Part shown: one piece after another, positions 12,225 to 13,363 of the stretch | Layout: the number at the start of each line of letters is the position of its first letter | Position numbering within the stretch: the first letter of the stretch is position 1 | DNA from: Gemmatimonadota bacterium | GTDB taxonomy: Bacteria > Gemmatimonadota > Gemmatimonadetes > Longimicrobiales > Longimicrobiaceae | Reading direction: 5' to 3' | Length of the DNA stretch: 13,363 nt | Assembly: GCA_019348475.1 (NCBI GenBank) | Contig: JAHWJJ010000066.1 | Location: 1 to 13,363, forward strand | Program-made: the position numbers and the translations under genes | The notes under the pieces: generated by a model | Databases searched by the model: none | The model's input: only the letters and a program-made list of their open reading frames with translations | What the model was told of the DNA's origin: nothing

Positions 12225-13363
12225 CTACAGGAGCGCGCGCTGCGCCCGCAGGTTGCGCTGGATGAGGACCGCCGCCAGCTCCCGCGCGTGCGCGGCGGAG
12301 AACGCCGGCGAGACCGGGGCCAGCAGGCGCAGCGAGCGGCCGACCCGCTGCTGCGCGGCACGCGTCATCAGCACCGGCTCGGACGGGTCCAGCGCGGCCA
12401 CGGCGTCGGCGTCGTCGGCCAGCACCACGCGCAGGCGCTCGCCCCCGGCCAGGCAGCGCAGGCGGTCGCCGTAGCGCGCATCCGCCACCACCGCCGTCAG
12501 GCTACCGGCGCGCAGCCGCGCCTCCGCCGCCGTCACCAGCTCCGGGTCCGCGTCCAGCACCACCACCGGGGTGCCCGACGCCTGCGCGGCCGCGTTCACC
12601 GCGTGCGCGTGAAAGGGGGTGGTCACCACCACGTCCGCCTCGCGCAGCGCCGCGCCCAGGGCGTCGCGCCTGGCGTCCGGCGCCGCCGCCAGAACGCGCT
12701 GCGTGTCGAACCCCCATTGCCCGTTCAGCTCCGCCGCCAGCGACGCCAGCCCGTCCTCGGTGCCGTCCACGCACAGGCACCGCACCGGCGCCTGCGCCGT
12801 CCACCGGCGCAGCAGCTCCGGCAGCTGCGTCACCTTTACCTGCAGCGCCGCCGCCTGTCCGATCACCCCGGCCAGCCACGCCGCCGTCTCGGACGACGGC
12901 ATCTCAGGCGCCTGGGGCCCGGCACCCACCAGCACCCCGTGCCGGTTGCGCACCTCCACCACCCCTTCCCCGGAAAGCCGGCGGTACGCCGCGCTCACGC
13001 AGCGGTGGTCCTCGCCGGTGGAGCGCGACACCTCGCGGATGCTGGGCAGGCGGTCGCCGGGGCGCAGGTGGCCCAGGAAGATCCCCGCCGCGATCCCCGT
13101 GCGCATGCGGTCGGCCAGGTCGCCGCCGCCCTGCAGCAGCACCCGCCGCATCTCGGCGTCGTTCCACCCCGGGCGCGCAAACCCGGCGGCCGGGGCGTCG
13201 TCCGCGGCCGGCGACAGGGCCAGGACGATGCCGCGCGGATCGCCGGCCCCGTCCGCCAGCCGCGCCGCGTCCACCAGCACGGGCAGTTCGCGCCCGTCGC
13301 GGGTGCCCGCGGCAACCGTCAGCCGCGCGGGCTCGCCGTCCGCGGCCTCGAGCGCCGCCCCCA
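12225..13363 (-). CDS. GntR family regulator with N-terminal PAS-like and C-terminal sensor domain (5' end missing)
   Basis: The frame stays open to the window edge. A GTG at 13280 is possible, but the 27 codons before it (ending ...RLTVAAGTRDGRELP) join to VLVDAARLADGAGDPRGIVL like the final strands of a PAS domain, so the gene very probably starts outside. Counting from that GTG, residues 54-118 are a GntR winged helix: GIAAGIFLGHLRPGDRLPS (62-80), IREVSRSTGEDHRCVSAAYR, then wing VVEVRNRHGVLV. Residues 165-340 form a Rossmann-like effector region (VRCLCVDGT, DVVVTTPFHAHAV, GTPVVVLDADPELV, LTAVVAD). I recall this kind of C-terminus from other GntR-type regulators. It is not UTRA or FCD. It is probably a cytoplasmic repressor or activator with two sensing modules; its target is unknown. 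Confidence 0.85.
   Translation of the reverse strand, partial: GAALEAADGEPARLTVAAGTRDGRELPVLVDAARLADGAGDPRGIVLALSPAADDAPAAGFARPGWNDAEMRRVLLQGGGDLADRMRTGIAAGIFLGHLRPGDRLPSIREVSRSTGEDHRCVSAAYRRLSGEGVVEVRNRHGVLVGAGPQAPEMPSSETAAWLAGVIGQAAALQVKVTQLPELLRRWTAQAPVRCLCVDGTEDGLASLAAELNGQWGFDTQRVLAAAPDARRDALGAALREADVVVTTPFHAHAVNAAAQASGTPVVVLDADPELVTAAEARLRAGSLTAVVADARYGDRLRCLAGGERLRVVLADDADAVAALDPSEPVLMTRAAQQRVGRSLRLLAPVSPAFSAAHARELAAVLIQRNLRAQRALL

Overview
**Organism.** The window is GC-rich (roughly 70% by eye) and gene-dense. Its intergenic spaces are full of short dispersed hairpin repeats, for example a 20-base core GAATGAATTCGCCGCTGCAA found twice. Together with a fragment of the futalosine-pathway enzyme MqnA, an ABA4-like membrane protein and an orphan zinc-ribbon CheB, this suggests a Gemmatimonadota bacterium, probably Longimicrobium-like. 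That is an inference from recalled sequence style, not from a search. No phage, transposase, CRISPR, rRNA or tRNA was seen.

**Layout.** (1) 1-1030: a chimeric reading frame joins an internal piece of MqnA to a cysteine repeat domain (five C-x10-C units, period 33-34 residues). (2) 1031-1294: intergenic repeats and a perfect hairpin. (3) 1295-2647: a DUF6986/CitE-like aldolase-superfamily enzyme. It converges on a small DUF2007 gene on the minus strand (2737-3006), and a shared terminator hairpin lies between them. (4) 3068-3279: a broken second copy of the last 70 codons of the aldolase-like gene. (5) 3519-4907: an ABA4-like (DUF4281) membrane protein with a large extra membrane domain. (6) 4908-5498: intergenic repeats and tandem hairpins. 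(7) 5499-6047: an uncharacterised protein with a DpnD/PcfM-like N-terminus and a possible winged-helix C-terminus. (8) 6145-7857: a membrane-anchored alkaline-phosphatase-superfamily phosphodiesterase. (9) 7858-8513: a repeat-bearing intergenic stretch. (10) 8514-9649: a small membrane protein and the protease HtpX, probably one operon ending in a strong terminator (9677-9720). (11) 9888-10556: a TetR regulator with a good promoter and a possible operator. (12) 10681-11715: a stand-alone CheB methylesterase with a zinc ribbon. (13) 11716-12163: no convincing gene. (14) 12225-13363, minus strand: a GntR regulator whose N-terminus looks like a PAS domain and runs off the window.

**How the genes relate.** This is mostly single-gene chromosomal housekeeping and regulatory content, not one coherent pathway. 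The only likely operon is 8514-9649. The most unusual features are the MqnA/cysteine-repeat chimera with its regular disulfide-style repeat, the diverged partial duplication around the DUF2007 gene, the ABA4 fusion and the PAS-GntR architecture. I did not find a clear new multi-gene system.
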